A DNA stretch of 64,000 nt from an uncultured Akkermansia sp. (GCA_949296365.1 CASFPZ010000006.1:1-64000), one strand, 5' to 3'. Positions 8,392 to 18,147 are shown, counted from the first letter of the stretch. Numbers and translations are program-made. Notes: generated by a model from the sequence alone, not told the origin.

Positions 8392-8461
8392 TCCCGTCAT
8401 TTTTTTGCATGTCTTCTTTCTAGATTGTACTGAAGTCGTTTACTTACCATCATTTTGCGTC

Positions 8462-8971
8462 ATGTCACAAGTTCTTGACATACTTCAAGTTGGCGATCCT
8501 ATTCTTCGGAAGATTTGTGTTCCAGTTACGACTATTGACGACGAGTTGCTCAATTTCCTTGCAGACATGAAGGAAACCTTGAAGCAAGGAGGCATTGGCC
8601 TGGCAGCGCCACAAGTAGGCCGAGCCATTCAACTTGTCACTATTGATATTCCTCTAGACGATATCAGTACCACATACATCTGCATCAATGGAGAGCGGAA
8701 GAGATTGGCCGATATCATGCCATTCGACTTTATCAATCCGGAAATCACCCCTTACGGCCCCAAAGCGTATTTTACTGAGGGCTGCCTAAGCATCCAGGAT
8801 GTTTATGAACGAATCAGGCGGCGCAGCAAAATACGAGGGACATTTACCTTGCTAGATGGTACAAGTATTAACCTAGAATGCAACGGTTTGTTGGCACGTT
8901 GCATTCAACATGAATGCGATCACCTCAAAGGCATTTTGTTTACAGACCGCATCGGGCAAGATCCCGATTAA
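8462..8971 (+). CDS. def: Peptide deformylase
   Basis: Removes the formyl group from nascent polypeptides at the ribosome, using an Fe2+ or Zn2+ centre. All three family motifs are present: GIGLAAPQVG (about residues 44-53), EGCLS (about 106-110, Cys ligand) and QHECDH (about 149-154, two His ligands and catalytic Glu). At 169 aa from this start it matches the family. A long frame extension back to 8183 overlaps the preceding gene and is not credible; the chosen ATG lies in the GCGTCATG context and is followed by the typical VLDILQVGDPILRKI opening. A strong terminator follows at 9099. Single gene, likely cotranscribed with or just behind the 7387 gene. Confidence 0.95.
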   Translation: MSQVLDILQVGDPILRKICVPVTTIDDELLNFLADMKETLKQGGIGLAAPQVGRAIQLVTIDIPLDDISTTYICINGERKRLADIMPFDFINPEITPYGPKAYFTEGCLSIQDVYERIRRRSKIRGTFTLLDGTSINLECNGLLARCIQHECDHLKGILFTDRIGQDPD

Positions 8972-9274
8972 TGAGCAACAGTCCGCTCAATCACCTGTTT
9001 TGATTGGCTTTGTTGCAACGTAGTACAGAAAATAGCAGAGGCATAAAAGTGAAGAACCAGAAAAGAACTGGGTAAAAGTGTTCCAAGAAATAGAAGAGGA
9101 ACCTCCAGAAACTAGCCTTTTTGATGGGGAGGTTCTTTTTTTACAAAGATATCCGACGTCCGTTTGATGGGCATTGTGGACACTCCAATTCTGTTTTATC
9201 CGTTTTTAACGAACACCCATCATTAATTTTTCTGCTGATCGGCTAACGTTCCTCCGTTGACCATTAGACAACGA
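8972..9274. other. Intergenic region between def and the acyltransferase gene
   Basis: The stretch holds the def terminator (9099-9142). The rest (9143-9274) shows no gene or strong hairpin; the convergent minus-strand gene ends at 9275 without an obvious terminator of its own. Confidence 0.5.
9099..9142 (+). terminator. Terminator of def
   Basis: Perfect 8-bp stem (9099-9106 with 9128-9135), 21-nt loop, followed by seven T. Confidence 0.8.
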
Positions 9275-11131
9275 TCAAAGGACTTCCGAATCATTACCCT
9301 TGCGGGCTTGTTCAATGTAAGGCAAGAGTTGTTCGTAGATTTCACGTCCCATATATCGTTTGAGAGATCGCTCTGGAGTTTTGTAGATATCCACCAACAA
9401 TAAACAATCCAGCACGTCACCAAAGGATTTATCGATACTAAATGACAAAATTTTGCCATTTAGGCGCAGATATTGTCGCAACAGCACAGGAATTCCCTTT
9501 CCATCCTGTTCAATATCAGACACTAACTGCGACAATCCTTGAGGATCCGTCAATCCAATAGGAAGGATTCTCAATTCTGGTCCCATCAATTTCAAACTCC
9601 TCGGAGGATGATGAGCCTTGACACCAGCGCTCAGTTCTGCATCCATCTCCCGAGCTTCCAAATAAGAGATAATCAACGTACGCGATAAGTTCGTATAATC
9701 GCGCGAAATACTGACCGTGCCATAGAGGTAACGATATTGAGGATTTCGGACTAAAAACTGACCGATTCCTAACCAGATTAGCCCTAAGGTCAACGGTTTC
9801 CGTTGATACTCAGGCGTGACAAAAGCACGGCCCATTTCTATTCCCTGGCGCAAGACATTCAGTATACTTGGGGAAAAGTGGAAAAATCCACCATTATAAA
9901 GCCCCTTAACCCCCCAACGGTCCAGGATTTGGTCAGTTAGCCCCATTCGGTAAGCGCCAGCGATCTTATGATTCACCTTATCCCACAAGAACAGATGAAG
10001 GTAATGGTCATCAAATTCATCAAGATCACATGCAAAGCCCGATCCCTCTCCGGCCTCGCGGAATGTCCACTCTCTCAATCGGCCGATCTCCTTCATAATC
10101 CATGGGATCTGATGAGACTCAGCCACATAAACCGACCAATCGCCTTCCTCCTGATGAACCAAACGACACGACGTCGGCAACGAATCGACTTCACATGTCA
10201 ACAAATCTGAAGGGACAGGATCAATCAAAGGCGGCATTTTCCGCTTACGAGAAAAACGTTTTGCAGCGACTGGTTTTCTGAATTTTTCATAATTTTTCCC
10301 CATCAAATACGTTCTGAGACGCAAATGAGAAATCAGAGCTTCATCAGATTCACACTGAGACAGGATAGAAGCGGAGATAGGTTTGCCGATCATGATTTTA
10401 TGGACACACTTACTATCGCGGCCAACTTCTCTCGCTAGGAAAGGGACTCTTGCCTCTTTATTGATCAAGGTAATCCCCTGGAAGAACAAGCTAGTTCTCC
10501 CAGGAATATAAAATGGAATAACAGAAGCTTTGGTTCTTCGAATAATTGAAGCAATGTTACGATTCCACTCGTCATCCGTCACCCTTTTATCAGGGATGGA
10601 ATAACTGGAGGCAGTACCAGCAGGGAACACAGCCAACAAGCCCCCATTATTCAGCCAGGCGAGCATTTGTTTAATTCCCGTCATATTTCTACGCCTTGCC
10701 TCGGGGCCGTCATACACGTCCACTTTAATCAACCAGGGGTCCAAAAAGTCGCACAGACTTAGTTGTTCATTAGCAACAATCCGCACATCCTGCCTAACAC
10801 TCGTCAAAAGCTTGCCAATCATCAACCCGTCGGACAAACCGTGAGGATGATTTGACACAACAATAACAGGCCCCTTTCGGGGGATGCGATCGAGTTCACC
10901 AGGACGCAACTGATATCGTAAATTTAAATATTTTGTGGCAAGTTCAAAAAAATTTTCTTTCGTTGTGCCTCTCTGGAAATCTCTGGCAATTTTGTCATAG
11001 ACATTATTGAGACGATCAAGCCCGAGCAATTTTTCAGCATAAGACAGAACGAAAGAAGGGATACGGACATTATTGTTATCCCCGAACAGATCTTTCAAAT
11101 CTACCATTTTCTTACGTTCACCCTTAGGCAT
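9275..11131 (-). CDS. Bifunctional acyltransferase: PlsC-like domain plus GNAT/hemolysin-type N-acyltransferase (OlsF-like, ornithine lipid synthesis)
   Basis: 618 aa with two domains. The N-terminal half (to about residue 290) is a PlsC/LPLAT acyltransferase: SNHPHGLSDG is the NHx4-5D motif I and VFPAGTASSY occupies the place of the FPEG motif. The C-terminal half (about 320-600) resembles hemolysin-type acyltransferases of the OlsB group (IAGAYRMGLTDQIL, the GGFFHFSP stretch, EMGRAFVTPEYQ). Known OlsF enzymes join the two steps of ornithine-lipid synthesis, N-acylation of ornithine and O-acylation of lyso-ornithine lipid, in this order of domains. Ornithine lipids are phosphorus-free membrane lipids. 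The gene is monocistronic, divergent from cmk. An alternative start is M9 (11107). The substrate amino acid cannot be deduced from sequence alone. Confidence 0.75.
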   Translation of the reverse strand: MPKGERKKMVDLKDLFGDNNNVRIPSFVLSYAEKLLGLDRLNNVYDKIARDFQRGTTKENFFELATKYLNLRYQLRPGELDRIPRKGPVIVVSNHPHGLSDGLMIGKLLTSVRQDVRIVANEQLSLCDFLDPWLIKVDVYDGPEARRRNMTGIKQMLAWLNNGGLLAVFPAGTASSYSIPDKRVTDDEWNRNIASIIRRTKASVIPFYIPGRTSLFFQGITLINKEARVPFLAREVGRDSKCVHKIMIGKPISASILSQCESDEALISHLRLRTYLMGKNYEKFRKPVAAKRFSRKRKMPPLIDPVPSDLLTCEVDSLPTSCRLVHQEEGDWSVYVAESHQIPWIMKEIGRLREWTFREAGEGSGFACDLDEFDDHYLHLFLWDKVNHKIAGAYRMGLTDQILDRWGVKGLYNGGFFHFSPSILNVLRQGIEMGRAFVTPEYQRKPLTLGLIWLGIGQFLVRNPQYRYLYGTVSISRDYTNLSRTLIISYLEAREMDAELSAGVKAHHPPRSLKLMGPELRILPIGLTDPQGLSQLVSDIEQDGKGIPVLLRQYLRLNGKILSFSIDKSFGDVLDCLLLVDIYKTPERSLKRYMGREIYEQLLPYIEQARKGNDSEVL

Positions 11132-11338
11132 ACATGAAATACTTACTCTATCACTCCCAAAAAGGAAATCTCTTTTTTACATAGTATGGACACAAGAGGA
11201 TCTTGCTTTCTTAGCTAGCTTCTACATAGTTAGGTTTAGAAACTTGGTTTTCCGGCCATGCCACAGCTCAAGAAAGACAACTTCGTTTTAGAACAGTTGT
11301 TTTTATTTTCAATTAATTGATTAGCAAGAATTATCCTC

Positions 11339-11980
11339 ATGTTTCCCGCTATTGCCATCGACGGGCCAGCCGCTTCCGGCAAGTCCACAATTGCTCGACT
11401 CATCGCCCAAAAATTAGGATATACCTTCATCAACACAGGAGCCATGTACCGCGCAGTAACTTGGTTAACGCTGTCACACAATATTTCCCTAGATGATACT
11501 CCTGCCATCATCCGACTCTTAGCCAGCCTTCCCGTTGAATTTGGGAAGAAAGGCACAGAATCCATCATTCTTTACCAGGGACGCGAGCTCGAGGAAGAAT
11601 TGACCCTCCCGGAAATCAATCAAAACGTTTCCACCATAGCAGCCATACCAGAAATTCGGGCCCTTCTCGTTCAGCGGCAACGGCAATACAATGAAAAGGA
11701 ACCAGTTGTTATGGAAGGCCGCGATATCGGTACCGTCGTGTTTCCCAAGACACCATTCAAATATTTTGTTACAGCTTCAGAAGCAGTGCGCGAGGCACGT
11801 CGCAAAGCCCAGGGTTTAAAAGATTCAATTCAAGAGCGAGACCGAAAAGACGCCAAGCGGTCGACGGCGCCATTAATCCAAGCACCCGATGCCCTATTAG
11901 TCGATACCTCCGACTTGACGATCGATCAGGTAGTCGCCATCCTTATTGAGGACATCCAACGGAAACTCATACACTCATGA
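11339..11980 (+). CDS. cmk: Cytidylate kinase
   Basis: Phosphorylates CMP/dCMP with ATP in pyrimidine nucleotide metabolism. The P-loop GPAASGKST sits at residues 9-17, followed by the family hallmark FINTGAMYRAVTW; the conserved VVMEGRDIGTVVFP block (residues about 121-134) and the AREARRKAQ-type lid are present. 213 aa is normal. The start lies in the CCTCATG context with no Shine-Dalgarno. It overlaps the next gene by four bases (ATGA), so cmk and plsC are translationally coupled, an arrangement known from several phyla. Confidence 0.95.
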   Translation: MFPAIAIDGPAASGKSTIARLIAQKLGYTFINTGAMYRAVTWLTLSHNISLDDTPAIIRLLASLPVEFGKKGTESIILYQGRELEEELTLPEINQNVSTIAAIPEIRALLVQRQRQYNEKEPVVMEGRDIGTVVFPKTPFKYFVTASEAVREARRKAQGLKDSIQERDRKDAKRSTAPLIQAPDALLVDTSDLTIDQVVAILIEDIQRKLIHS

Positions 11981-12591
11981 ACTCTTTTTATTGGTTTTTC
12001 TACACGTTATTTAAATCGGCTGCGCGAGCATTTTTTTCGCATAAAATCATCAACCGTGAGAAACTAATTGAAGAAGGGCCCGTTCTCATTGTTGCCAACC
12101 ATGAAAGTTTTCTTGATCCCCCCATGTTGGGGATATGTTATGAGGAAGCCATTTATTTCTTTGCGCGCAAGACGCTTTTCAAAGGAGTGTTCAGATGGGG
12201 GTTGCCATTATGTCAAGCTATTCCCATTGACCAAGAGAACCCCGATCCCAAAAACATCAAACTAGTTATTGATTTACTCAAAAAAGGCCATCGCGTTCTC
12301 GTCTTTCCGGAAGGAGCCCGAACAACAGACGGAGCAATCCACAATGGGATGGCTGGCGTAGGGCTTATTCTCAGCAGGACAAAAGTGCCCGTTCAGCCAC
12401 TGCGCATCCACGGCGCCCGAGAAGCACTACCCGTCGGCTCATCACGGTTACGTTTTCATCCAATTTCCGTCACAGTTGGCGACCCTATTCCCTTTACAGA
12501 TGCAGAACTCAACGCACGTGGTAAGAAAGGGTATCTTCACCTTGTAGAGCGCATGATGAATACTATTCGGGCTCTTCCGGTAGAAGAATAA
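11977..12591 (+). CDS. plsC: 1-acyl-sn-glycerol-3-phosphate acyltransferase (PlsC family)
   Basis: Transfers the second fatty acyl chain in phosphatidic acid synthesis at the inner membrane. Motif I NHESFLDPP (about residues 42-50) and motif III VFPEGART (about 109-116) are intact. 204 aa is short but typical of the cmk-linked PlsC type. It begins inside the cmk stop codon and is followed nine bases later by recF, giving a tight operon. Confidence 0.9.
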   Translation: MNSFYWFFYTLFKSAARAFFSHKIINREKLIEEGPVLIVANHESFLDPPMLGICYEEAIYFFARKTLFKGVFRWGLPLCQAIPIDQENPDPKNIKLVIDLLKKGHRVLVFPEGARTTDGAIHNGMAGVGLILSRTKVPVQPLRIHGAREALPVGSSRLRFHPISVTVGDPIPFTDAELNARGKKGYLHLVERMMNTIRALPVEE

Positions 12592-12600
12592 TTAGTCATC

Positions 12601-13665
12601 ATGATTCTATCCAACCTTCGGCTCATTAATTTCCGTTGTTACTCTAATTTTTCCTGGGAGGTTCCTTCCAAGGGAGCTATTATCGTTGGCAAAAACGCAG
12701 AAGGGAAGACCAGCCTGCTCGAAGCTATCTGTTTTCTTATTCGTCTATCCTCCCCCAGGACATCGCGTTCCATGCATCTCATCCACCAAGGGACTCAGCG
12801 CATGGGCCTGCTCGGGCAGCTCGGTACACAGACTCGACGTATCGTCTGGAGTAGCCAAGAGCACGATTTGCAAGTAAATGGGCACAAAAGGCCCGACCAA
12901 CGCAGTTACCTTCAAGACAGCATGCCCTTGGTCTGGTTTGGCAACCGCGATTTAGAAATCGTACGATCCGGGAGCGAACATCGGAGAAAATATTTAGATT
13001 CCTTAGGTACTCAGTGGCATCCAACTTATCGGGAAACACTTGTCCGGTACAACAAAACCTTACGGATCCGCAATTATCTTCTCAAAACCCGCCCCGACGA
13101 TTTTAGGCAACAACAAGTCTATTCTTCAGAACTAGTCCGCTATGGCCTCCTCCTAACCCAACTACGGGAGGATCTCGTTTCCGTACTCCGTCCCCACATC
13201 ATCCAAGCTTGCCATTCAGTGACACAAATGCGAGAAGATCTGACCATTCATTATCATCCATCGATTGAGGGTGACTATGCCCGTCAATTAGAGGACACAC
13301 TTGCAGACGATCTCAGGACAAAGCAAACGCAATTGGGACCACATCGAGACGACTTAGAGCTCGAGATCAATCGCATGAAGGCGTCGGAGTACCTATCGGA
13401 AGGCCAGCAAAGGACAATTGCAATCGCAATGAAAATGGCCCAAGCAACCCTGCTCCGCGAAGAGACGGGAATTTCTCCCATCCATTTAATTGACGATATT
13501 TTTGGGGAGTTGGATCTCGACCGTCGTCAATCCCTTCTTTTATCCCTTCCCGCTGATTCACAGACTTTTATCACAACAACCCATTTAACCTGGGTATCAC
13601 GCGAATCGTTACCCTACCCCGTTTGGTCATTGAGTAATCACAACCTTGAGTGTTTCCAGGCTTGA
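12601..13665 (+). CDS. recF: DNA replication and repair protein RecF
   Basis: SMC/ABC-type ATPase that loads RecA onto gapped DNA together with RecO and RecR. It opens with LSNLRLINFRCYSNFSWE, carries the Walker A motif GKNAEGKTS (about residues 30-38), the signature LSEGQQRTIAIAMKMAQ (about 260-276) and Walker B LIDDIFGELD (about 299-308). 354 aa is normal. In many bacteria recF sits beside dnaA and dnaN; here it follows plsC by nine bases and precedes rnc, so it is under the control of a lipid and nucleotide cluster. Confidence 0.95.
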   Translation: MILSNLRLINFRCYSNFSWEVPSKGAIIVGKNAEGKTSLLEAICFLIRLSSPRTSRSMHLIHQGTQRMGLLGQLGTQTRRIVWSSQEHDLQVNGHKRPDQRSYLQDSMPLVWFGNRDLEIVRSGSEHRRKYLDSLGTQWHPTYRETLVRYNKTLRIRNYLLKTRPDDFRQQQVYSSELVRYGLLLTQLREDLVSVLRPHIIQACHSVTQMREDLTIHYHPSIEGDYARQLEDTLADDLRTKQTQLGPHRDDLELEINRMKASEYLSEGQQRTIAIAMKMAQATLLREETGISPIHLIDDIFGELDLDRRQSLLLSLPADSQTFITTTHLTWVSRESLPYPVWSLSNHNLECFQA

Positions 13666-13699
13666 GAACTACGCAATCCTACCCTACGTTTAACGCGCT

Positions 13700-14407
13700 A
13701 TGAATTATGCCGAGTTGGAAAAGAGATTAGGATACACGTTCAAAAATCCCAAGTTGCTCGTGCAGGCCTTGACCCACCCCAGCGCCTCTACCAATTCACA
13801 AACTCGCATTGCGTATGAGCGGCTGGAATTCTTAGGGGATGCAGTTTTGGAATTAGCAGTCAGCTATGCCCTTTACCAAGAAATTCCTGACCAGCCAGAA
13901 GGAGTTTTGACACACATGAGGTCAAGAATTGTCAGCCGTCAACATTTTTACCAAATGGCTCTCCAACTTGACATAGGCCAATTTATCATTCTTGGCAAAG
14001 GAGAAGAACTCTCAGGCGGACGGCAACGCCTCTCCAACCTCTCCAACACGTTTGAGGCCATTTTCGGCGCCATCATTTTAGACTCAGATTATGAAACAGC
14101 CCGCGCCGTCGCCCTTCGAATTCTAAGCAACGCCATCCACTCAGTCGCCACAGATCTCAAAGAAAACAACCCAAAAGGAGAACTCCAAAGCGTTCTTCAA
14201 GGTTTCTATCCGGAATCACCCGTCTACCACACGGAAGAATTGGCCGATCATTCCCAGGAAGAAGGTCCTCGATTTGTTTCAACCGTTCAATGGCGAGGAG
14301 TCTCAATTGGTAGTGGGACAGGCGCCAGCAAAAGAAAAGCGGAAGTTGCCGCTGCCAACGACGCCTTAAGCCAAAAAATCTGGCTCAATCACCAATTCGG
14401 ATCATAA
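13700..14407 (+). CDS. rnc: Ribonuclease III
   Basis: Double-strand-specific endoribonuclease for rRNA maturation and mRNA turnover. The RNase III signature ERLEFLGDAVLELAVS lies at about residues 40-55, the second acidic cluster (NTFEAIFGAIILD) at about 116-128 and a C-terminal dsRNA-binding domain at about 155-230 (NPKGELQSVLQ, GTGASKRKAEVAAANDAL). 235 aa is normal. The 34-nt spacing from recF supports inclusion in the same cluster. No clear terminator follows before the convergent gene at 14471. Confidence 0.95.
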   Translation: MNYAELEKRLGYTFKNPKLLVQALTHPSASTNSQTRIAYERLEFLGDAVLELAVSYALYQEIPDQPEGVLTHMRSRIVSRQHFYQMALQLDIGQFIILGKGEELSGGRQRLSNLSNTFEAIFGAIILDSDYETARAVALRILSNAIHSVATDLKENNPKGELQSVLQGFYPESPVYHTEELADHSQEEGPRFVSTVQWRGVSIGSGTGASKRKAEVAAANDALSQKIWLNHQFGS

Positions 14408-14470
14408 TTCTGGCGATTCGCCTCTGCACCCCCGAAAGCAGGCCAGCAATGGTCTTAAGCCAGCAAGCGA

Positions 14471-15073
14471 TCAACTGTCCACGTCGCTAAAATCCAGTCT
14501 GACAGGTTTGAAGTAAACACGCTCCCGATTGTTGGCGTCCCGAAATAATAACAACATGACCCCTAATAACAACACACGCCACGTCACTTCAAAAAAATAA
14601 TTTTCCACATCTCGTTGAACCCCCAGGCAATTACAAGACAACGACAATCCACGGATCCAACCTTGGACAAAAATTCCCACAAAACATCCCGTCAACATAA
14701 GGCCCAACAACGAAGCCCCAGCATACATCTTTCGGAATAAGAAACAAACACCAATGACGATCTCTACGGCAATACCTAAGCAGGCTAATAACCATTCCCA
14801 CCCCACAGGGACAATATCGAAACGTATAATATCAGCCTCCAATCGATCGACACTCAACGATTTCTTCACTCCCACAATCAAAAAAAACAATCCAATACCA
14901 ACCCTGAGTATAGTCAAAACCAATTGATACGATCTGTACATAAACTTACGCCATTTGCCGGAACCATTTCCTGACGAATCTTTTGACAGATTTATAACTG
15001 ATGCAAGTCCATTTTCTAATCTAGGCGTCATTTTTGGAAGTAAGGCCGGTCTTTTTGATATTCGGGTACACAC
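14471..15073 (-). CDS. MauE/DoxX-type integral membrane protein
   Basis: Four hydrophobic segments follow MYRSYQ (residue 45 of the longest frame). The sequence ILRVGIGLFFLIVGVKKS, a stretch with SLSCNCLG between helices 3 and 4, and a membrane helix after it resemble the MauE/DoxX-like superfamily, in which a loop with paired cysteines (CGCFG-type) lies near a periplasmic redox partner. The two cysteines here (CNC) fit that pattern. Members often help form disulfides or methylamine-dehydrogenase cofactors; which applies here cannot be said. The start is uncertain: 15073, 15031 (MTPRLENG) or 14941 (MYRSYQ) are all in frame, the last giving a compact 156-aa membrane protein. Divergent from mreB. 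Confidence 0.6.
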   Translation of the reverse strand: MCTRISKRPALLPKMTPRLENGLASVINLSKDSSGNGSGKWRKFMYRSYQLVLTILRVGIGLFFLIVGVKKSLSVDRLEADIIRFDIVPVGWEWLLACLGIAVEIVIGVCFLFRKMYAGASLLGLMLTGCFVGIFVQGWIRGLSLSCNCLGVQRDVENYFFEVTWRVLLLGVMLLLFRDANNRERVYFKPVRLDFSDVDS

Positions 15074-15270
15074 ACAGCCAACTCATCCCGTCATTTATGA
15101 TCTTCGGCTTGACCTAAGAGGCTTCTCTTTTCATATTTCCTGTGGTTTGAAACAGGACAATTGCCATACGCCGGAATTGCATGTTTTTTCGTCAAGTCCC
15201 TTGAAACGGAATTACAACGGAAAATCAGTCGTTTCATCCACAAGAAACACATTGTTTGCCCTCCACAGTA

Positions 15271-16299
15271 ATGCCATCTTTCCTACAAAACATCACCAAT
15301 TTCTTTTCCTACGACATAGGAATTGACTTGGGTACGGCCAATACGCTGGTCAATGTCAAAGACCAGGGCATCGTCATGCGCGAACCTTCAGTTGTCGCAG
15401 TTAAGGGCGATAAAGTGCTTGCCGTAGGCGATGATGCCAAACGCATGCTCGGACGTACACCTGGTTCCGTCACGGCTATTCGACCGCTCAAAGACGGAGT
15501 TATTGCCGATTTCTATGTTACCGAGGAAATGTTGCGGTATTTCATCAAAAAAGCCGTATCGCGCCATTACTTTCTACGACCGAGAGTTTTAGTTGCTATT
15601 CCGTCAGGAATCACAGAAGTTGAACGTCGTGCCGTCATCGAATCTGCCTTAAACGCAGGTGCTCGTAAAGTTCATTTAATTGAAGAGCCCATGGCGGCGG
15701 CTATTGGCGTTGGGTTGCCAGTACAGGAAGCTGCTGGCAATATGATTGTAGACATTGGCGGGGGGACGACCGAAGTAGCAGTTATTTCCCTTTCTGGCAT
15801 CGTGTATGCGACCTCCGTGCGATGTGCAGGAGACGAGCTCGACGATGCCATCATCTCGCACATGAAGCGGACTTATAGCCTGATGATAGGCGAGCGTACC
15901 GCCGAGGAAATTAAAATTCGGATAGGTTCAGCTTATCCGTTGGCCAAAGAGCTTTCGTTAGAAGTAAAAGGACGAGATCTCGTTGCCGGATTGCCCAAAA
16001 CGACAACCGTTTCTTCCGAAGAAATTCGAGAAGCCCTTTCCGATCAACTCAATACAATTGTTAACGCAGTTCGGACAACGCTAGAGCGCTGTCCTCCAGA
16101 ATTGGCAGCCGATCTCGTTGATCGAGGGATTGTACTAGCTGGCGGCGGGGCATTGCTTCGTGGGCTAGACGAACTTTTGCATGAACAGACAGGTCTGCCT
16201 ATTCATGTAGCAGAAGATCCGTTAAGCGCCGTGGCAGAAGGAACGGGGAAAGCTCTCCAAGAGTTTGATTTCTTTGCAAATGTGACAGACACTCAATAG
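15271..16299 (+). CDS. mreB: Rod shape-determining protein MreB
   Basis: Bacterial actin homologue that guides peptidoglycan synthesis along the cylinder, acting on the inner face of the cytoplasmic membrane. Actin-fold ATPase motifs are complete: [14 protein letters not shown] near the N-terminus, [10 protein letters not shown], the phosphate-2 loop [14 protein letters not shown] and the adenosine motif [12 protein letters not shown]. The N-terminal [10 protein letters not shown] stretch is the usual membrane-targeting amphipathic segment. Start chosen at 15271 (MPSFLQNI); a frame extension of five codons to 15256 adds nothing recognisable. 342 aa is normal. mreC/mreD do not follow, so mreB is separated from the usual mre operon here. 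Confidence 0.95.
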   Translation: MPSFLQNITNFFSYDIGIDLGTANTLVNVKDQGIVMREPSVVAVKGDKVLAVGDDAKRMLGRTPGSVTAIRPLKDGVIADFYVTEEMLRYFIKKAVSRHYFLRPRVLVAIPSGITEVERRAVIESALNAGARKVHLIEEPMAAAIGVGLPVQEAAGNMIVDIGGGTTEVAVISLSGIVYATSVRCAGDELDDAIISHMKRTYSLMIGERTAEEIKIRIGSAYPLAKELSLEVKGRDLVAGLPKTTTVSSEEIREALSDQLNTIVNAVRTTLERCPPELAADLVDRGIVLAGGGALLRGLDELLHEQTGLPIHVAEDPLSAVAEGTGKALQEFDFFANVTDTQ

Positions 16300-16477
16300 C
16301 GAGGTTGTTTGTCATTTTATTTCCCATGTTTTTGCTATCCATGTGTTGTTGAATTGTCAGCATGAACCAGGCCTTAATGTGTTTGTTTTTCATAACAACC
16401 GCTAAGCATGTTCTGCGTTGCGTTCAACACAATCACCGATAAACCAGCTTATTTTACATACAACAGTGCTTTTTCAA

Positions 16478-18070
16478 ATGTTAAAAAAAATTAAACGCCT
16501 CTTCGGCTTTGGGTCATGCGATCCCAAAGAAGGAGTTACTATTGTTATTAATGCAGAGAAACTAGAACGTCGAGTAGCCCTCCTTGAAAACGGAGTTTTG
16601 GAAGAATATACCATCGAACGAGAAGGAGAAGACAATATTGTCGGTGGGATATTTAAAGGGAAAGTGAGAAACATCGAACCGGGGCTCAAAGCCATGTTCG
16701 TTGATATCGGCCAAGATAAAAATGCCTTTCTTCATTTTTGGGATGCTCTTCCGGCAGCGTTGGATTCTGGGTTGGAAGAAATTGAGCGAGAAGGCCGTCC
16801 CAGGAAACAGCACAAAAAAATCACCTCCAAGGATATTCCCGATATCTACCCTATTGGTTCTGAGATCATGGTACAAGTGACCAAAGGAGCCATTGGGACA
16901 AAAGGGCCTAGAGTCACAACCAACATTTCCCTTGCTGGACGTTATCTTGTTCTCATGCCCTACACGGATCAATTTGGCATTTCGCGCAAGATAGAAGATC
17001 CCAAGGAACGCATGCGTCTGCGCCAGATCATGCAGAAACTCAACGTACCGGACGGAATGGGGATCATCATGCGAACCGTTGCACAGGGCCAACGCTACCG
17101 TCATTTTGTGAGAGACCTAGCGATGCTCATTGAACAATGGCACGAAGTGGAAACCAAGAGAGATACCTGTCCGGCTCCCGTGAATGTCTACCAAGAACCC
17201 GATTTAATCGAACGGACAGCCCGCGACTTTCTCACAGACACAGTAGACAACATCGTCTGTGACGATCTCGAGACAACGGAATACATGCGTTCGATTGCCG
17301 GACGTATTTCTCGTCGAGCCAAGCGCCACATTCAATATTTGCCTGTAAGGCTTCCTATTTTTGAGGAATTAGGCATACAAAAACAGATCAATGAAGCCTT
17401 TCAGCGCCAAGTACTTTTACCATGTGGAGGTTATCTCGTCATCGATGAGACAGAAGCGCTCATTGCTATCGACGTCAATACAGGACGCAACAAAGGCTCT
17501 AAAGACCTAGACAAAACCATTCTTGAGACCAATCTCGAGGCAGCGGCTGAGATTGCTCGCCAGCTTAGGCTTCGCAACATCGGGGGGCTAGTTGTCGTTG
17601 ATTTCATTGATATGCGCCATCGCAAAGACCAAATGGCAGTTTACAAGATGATGAAGGATTGCATGAAACGCGACAAAGCCAAGACCCAAGTTCTTCAAAT
17701 GTCGCCTATTGGGCTGATGGAAATGACCCGGCAACGCCTCAATGAAAGTTTACGCGAATACGTTCATGATCCCTGTCCTTATTGCAATGGGCGAGGCCGC
17801 ATTAAATCAGTCATGACCATGAGTGTAGAAATCCAACGACAAATCAATGCAGCTATTCAAAAATATCGAGACACAGTTGGAGATATGGTTATCGTCGTCA
17901 ACTCAGAAATTCTTTCTAGATTCAAAAACGAAGACGCCGAGTTGCTCATGGAATTAGAACGCAAGCATAAAGGGCGCCTTATTTTCCGCAGTGATCCAAC
18001 GCTTCATCGTGAGAAATTTGCCATTTATGATGCACGATACGACAACAAACCACTTTATCAAGCAGGATAA
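16478..18070 (+). CDS. rng: Ribonuclease E/G family endoribonuclease
   Basis: 530 aa, the size of an RNase G or a catalytic RNase E domain without a long C-terminal scaffold. In order: S1-type RNA-binding domain (about 40-125; GGIFKGKVRNIEPGLKAMFV), 5'-sensor/RNase H-like part, the DNase I-like catalytic core with Mg2+ ligands in AIDVNTGR (about 329-336) and VVDFIDMRH (about 372-380), and the Zn-link CPYCNGRGRI (about 433-442) that joins dimers in the family. It processes rRNA and initiates mRNA decay in the cytosol. The ATG at 16478 is preferred over an upstream TTG (16418). A 178-nt leader region separates it from mreB. A strong terminator follows. Confidence 0.93.
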   Translation: MLKKIKRLFGFGSCDPKEGVTIVINAEKLERRVALLENGVLEEYTIEREGEDNIVGGIFKGKVRNIEPGLKAMFVDIGQDKNAFLHFWDALPAALDSGLEEIEREGRPRKQHKKITSKDIPDIYPIGSEIMVQVTKGAIGTKGPRVTTNISLAGRYLVLMPYTDQFGISRKIEDPKERMRLRQIMQKLNVPDGMGIIMRTVAQGQRYRHFVRDLAMLIEQWHEVETKRDTCPAPVNVYQEPDLIERTARDFLTDTVDNIVCDDLETTEYMRSIAGRISRRAKRHIQYLPVRLPIFEELGIQKQINEAFQRQVLLPCGGYLVIDETEALIAIDVNTGRNKGSKDLDKTILETNLEAAAEIARQLRLRNIGGLVVVDFIDMRHRKDQMAVYKMMKDCMKRDKAKTQVLQMSPIGLMEMTRQRLNESLREYVHDPCPYCNGRGRIKSVMTMSVEIQRQINAAIQKYRDTVGDMVIVVNSEILSRFKNEDAELLMELERKHKGRLIFRSDPTLHREKFAIYDARYDNKPLYQAG

Positions 18071-18103
18071 AGTTCTCAAATTAGCGACCTGACAATCCTT
18101 TTG

Positions 18104-18139
18104 CCCTTCGGATAAATTATTCTTATCCGAGGGGTTTTT
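18104..18139 (+). terminator. Terminator of the RNase E/G gene
   Basis: 12-bp stem (18104-18115 with 18123-18134, one T-G wobble), 7-nt loop and TTTTT. Only eight bases separate it from the next ATG, so the next gene either has its promoter within or before the hairpin or depends on readthrough. Confidence 0.85.
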
Positions 18140-18147
18140 AACATTCC

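Noticed and set aside
8183-8461. Upstream extension of peptide deformylase by 93 codons
   Set aside because: It overlaps the preceding gene in another frame and has no deformylase similarity; the family N-terminus starts at 8462.
9223-9459. Minus-strand 78-codon frame overlapping the end of the acyltransferase gene
   Set aside because: It lies in another frame of the acyltransferase 3' end and the intergenic region, with no recognisable pattern.
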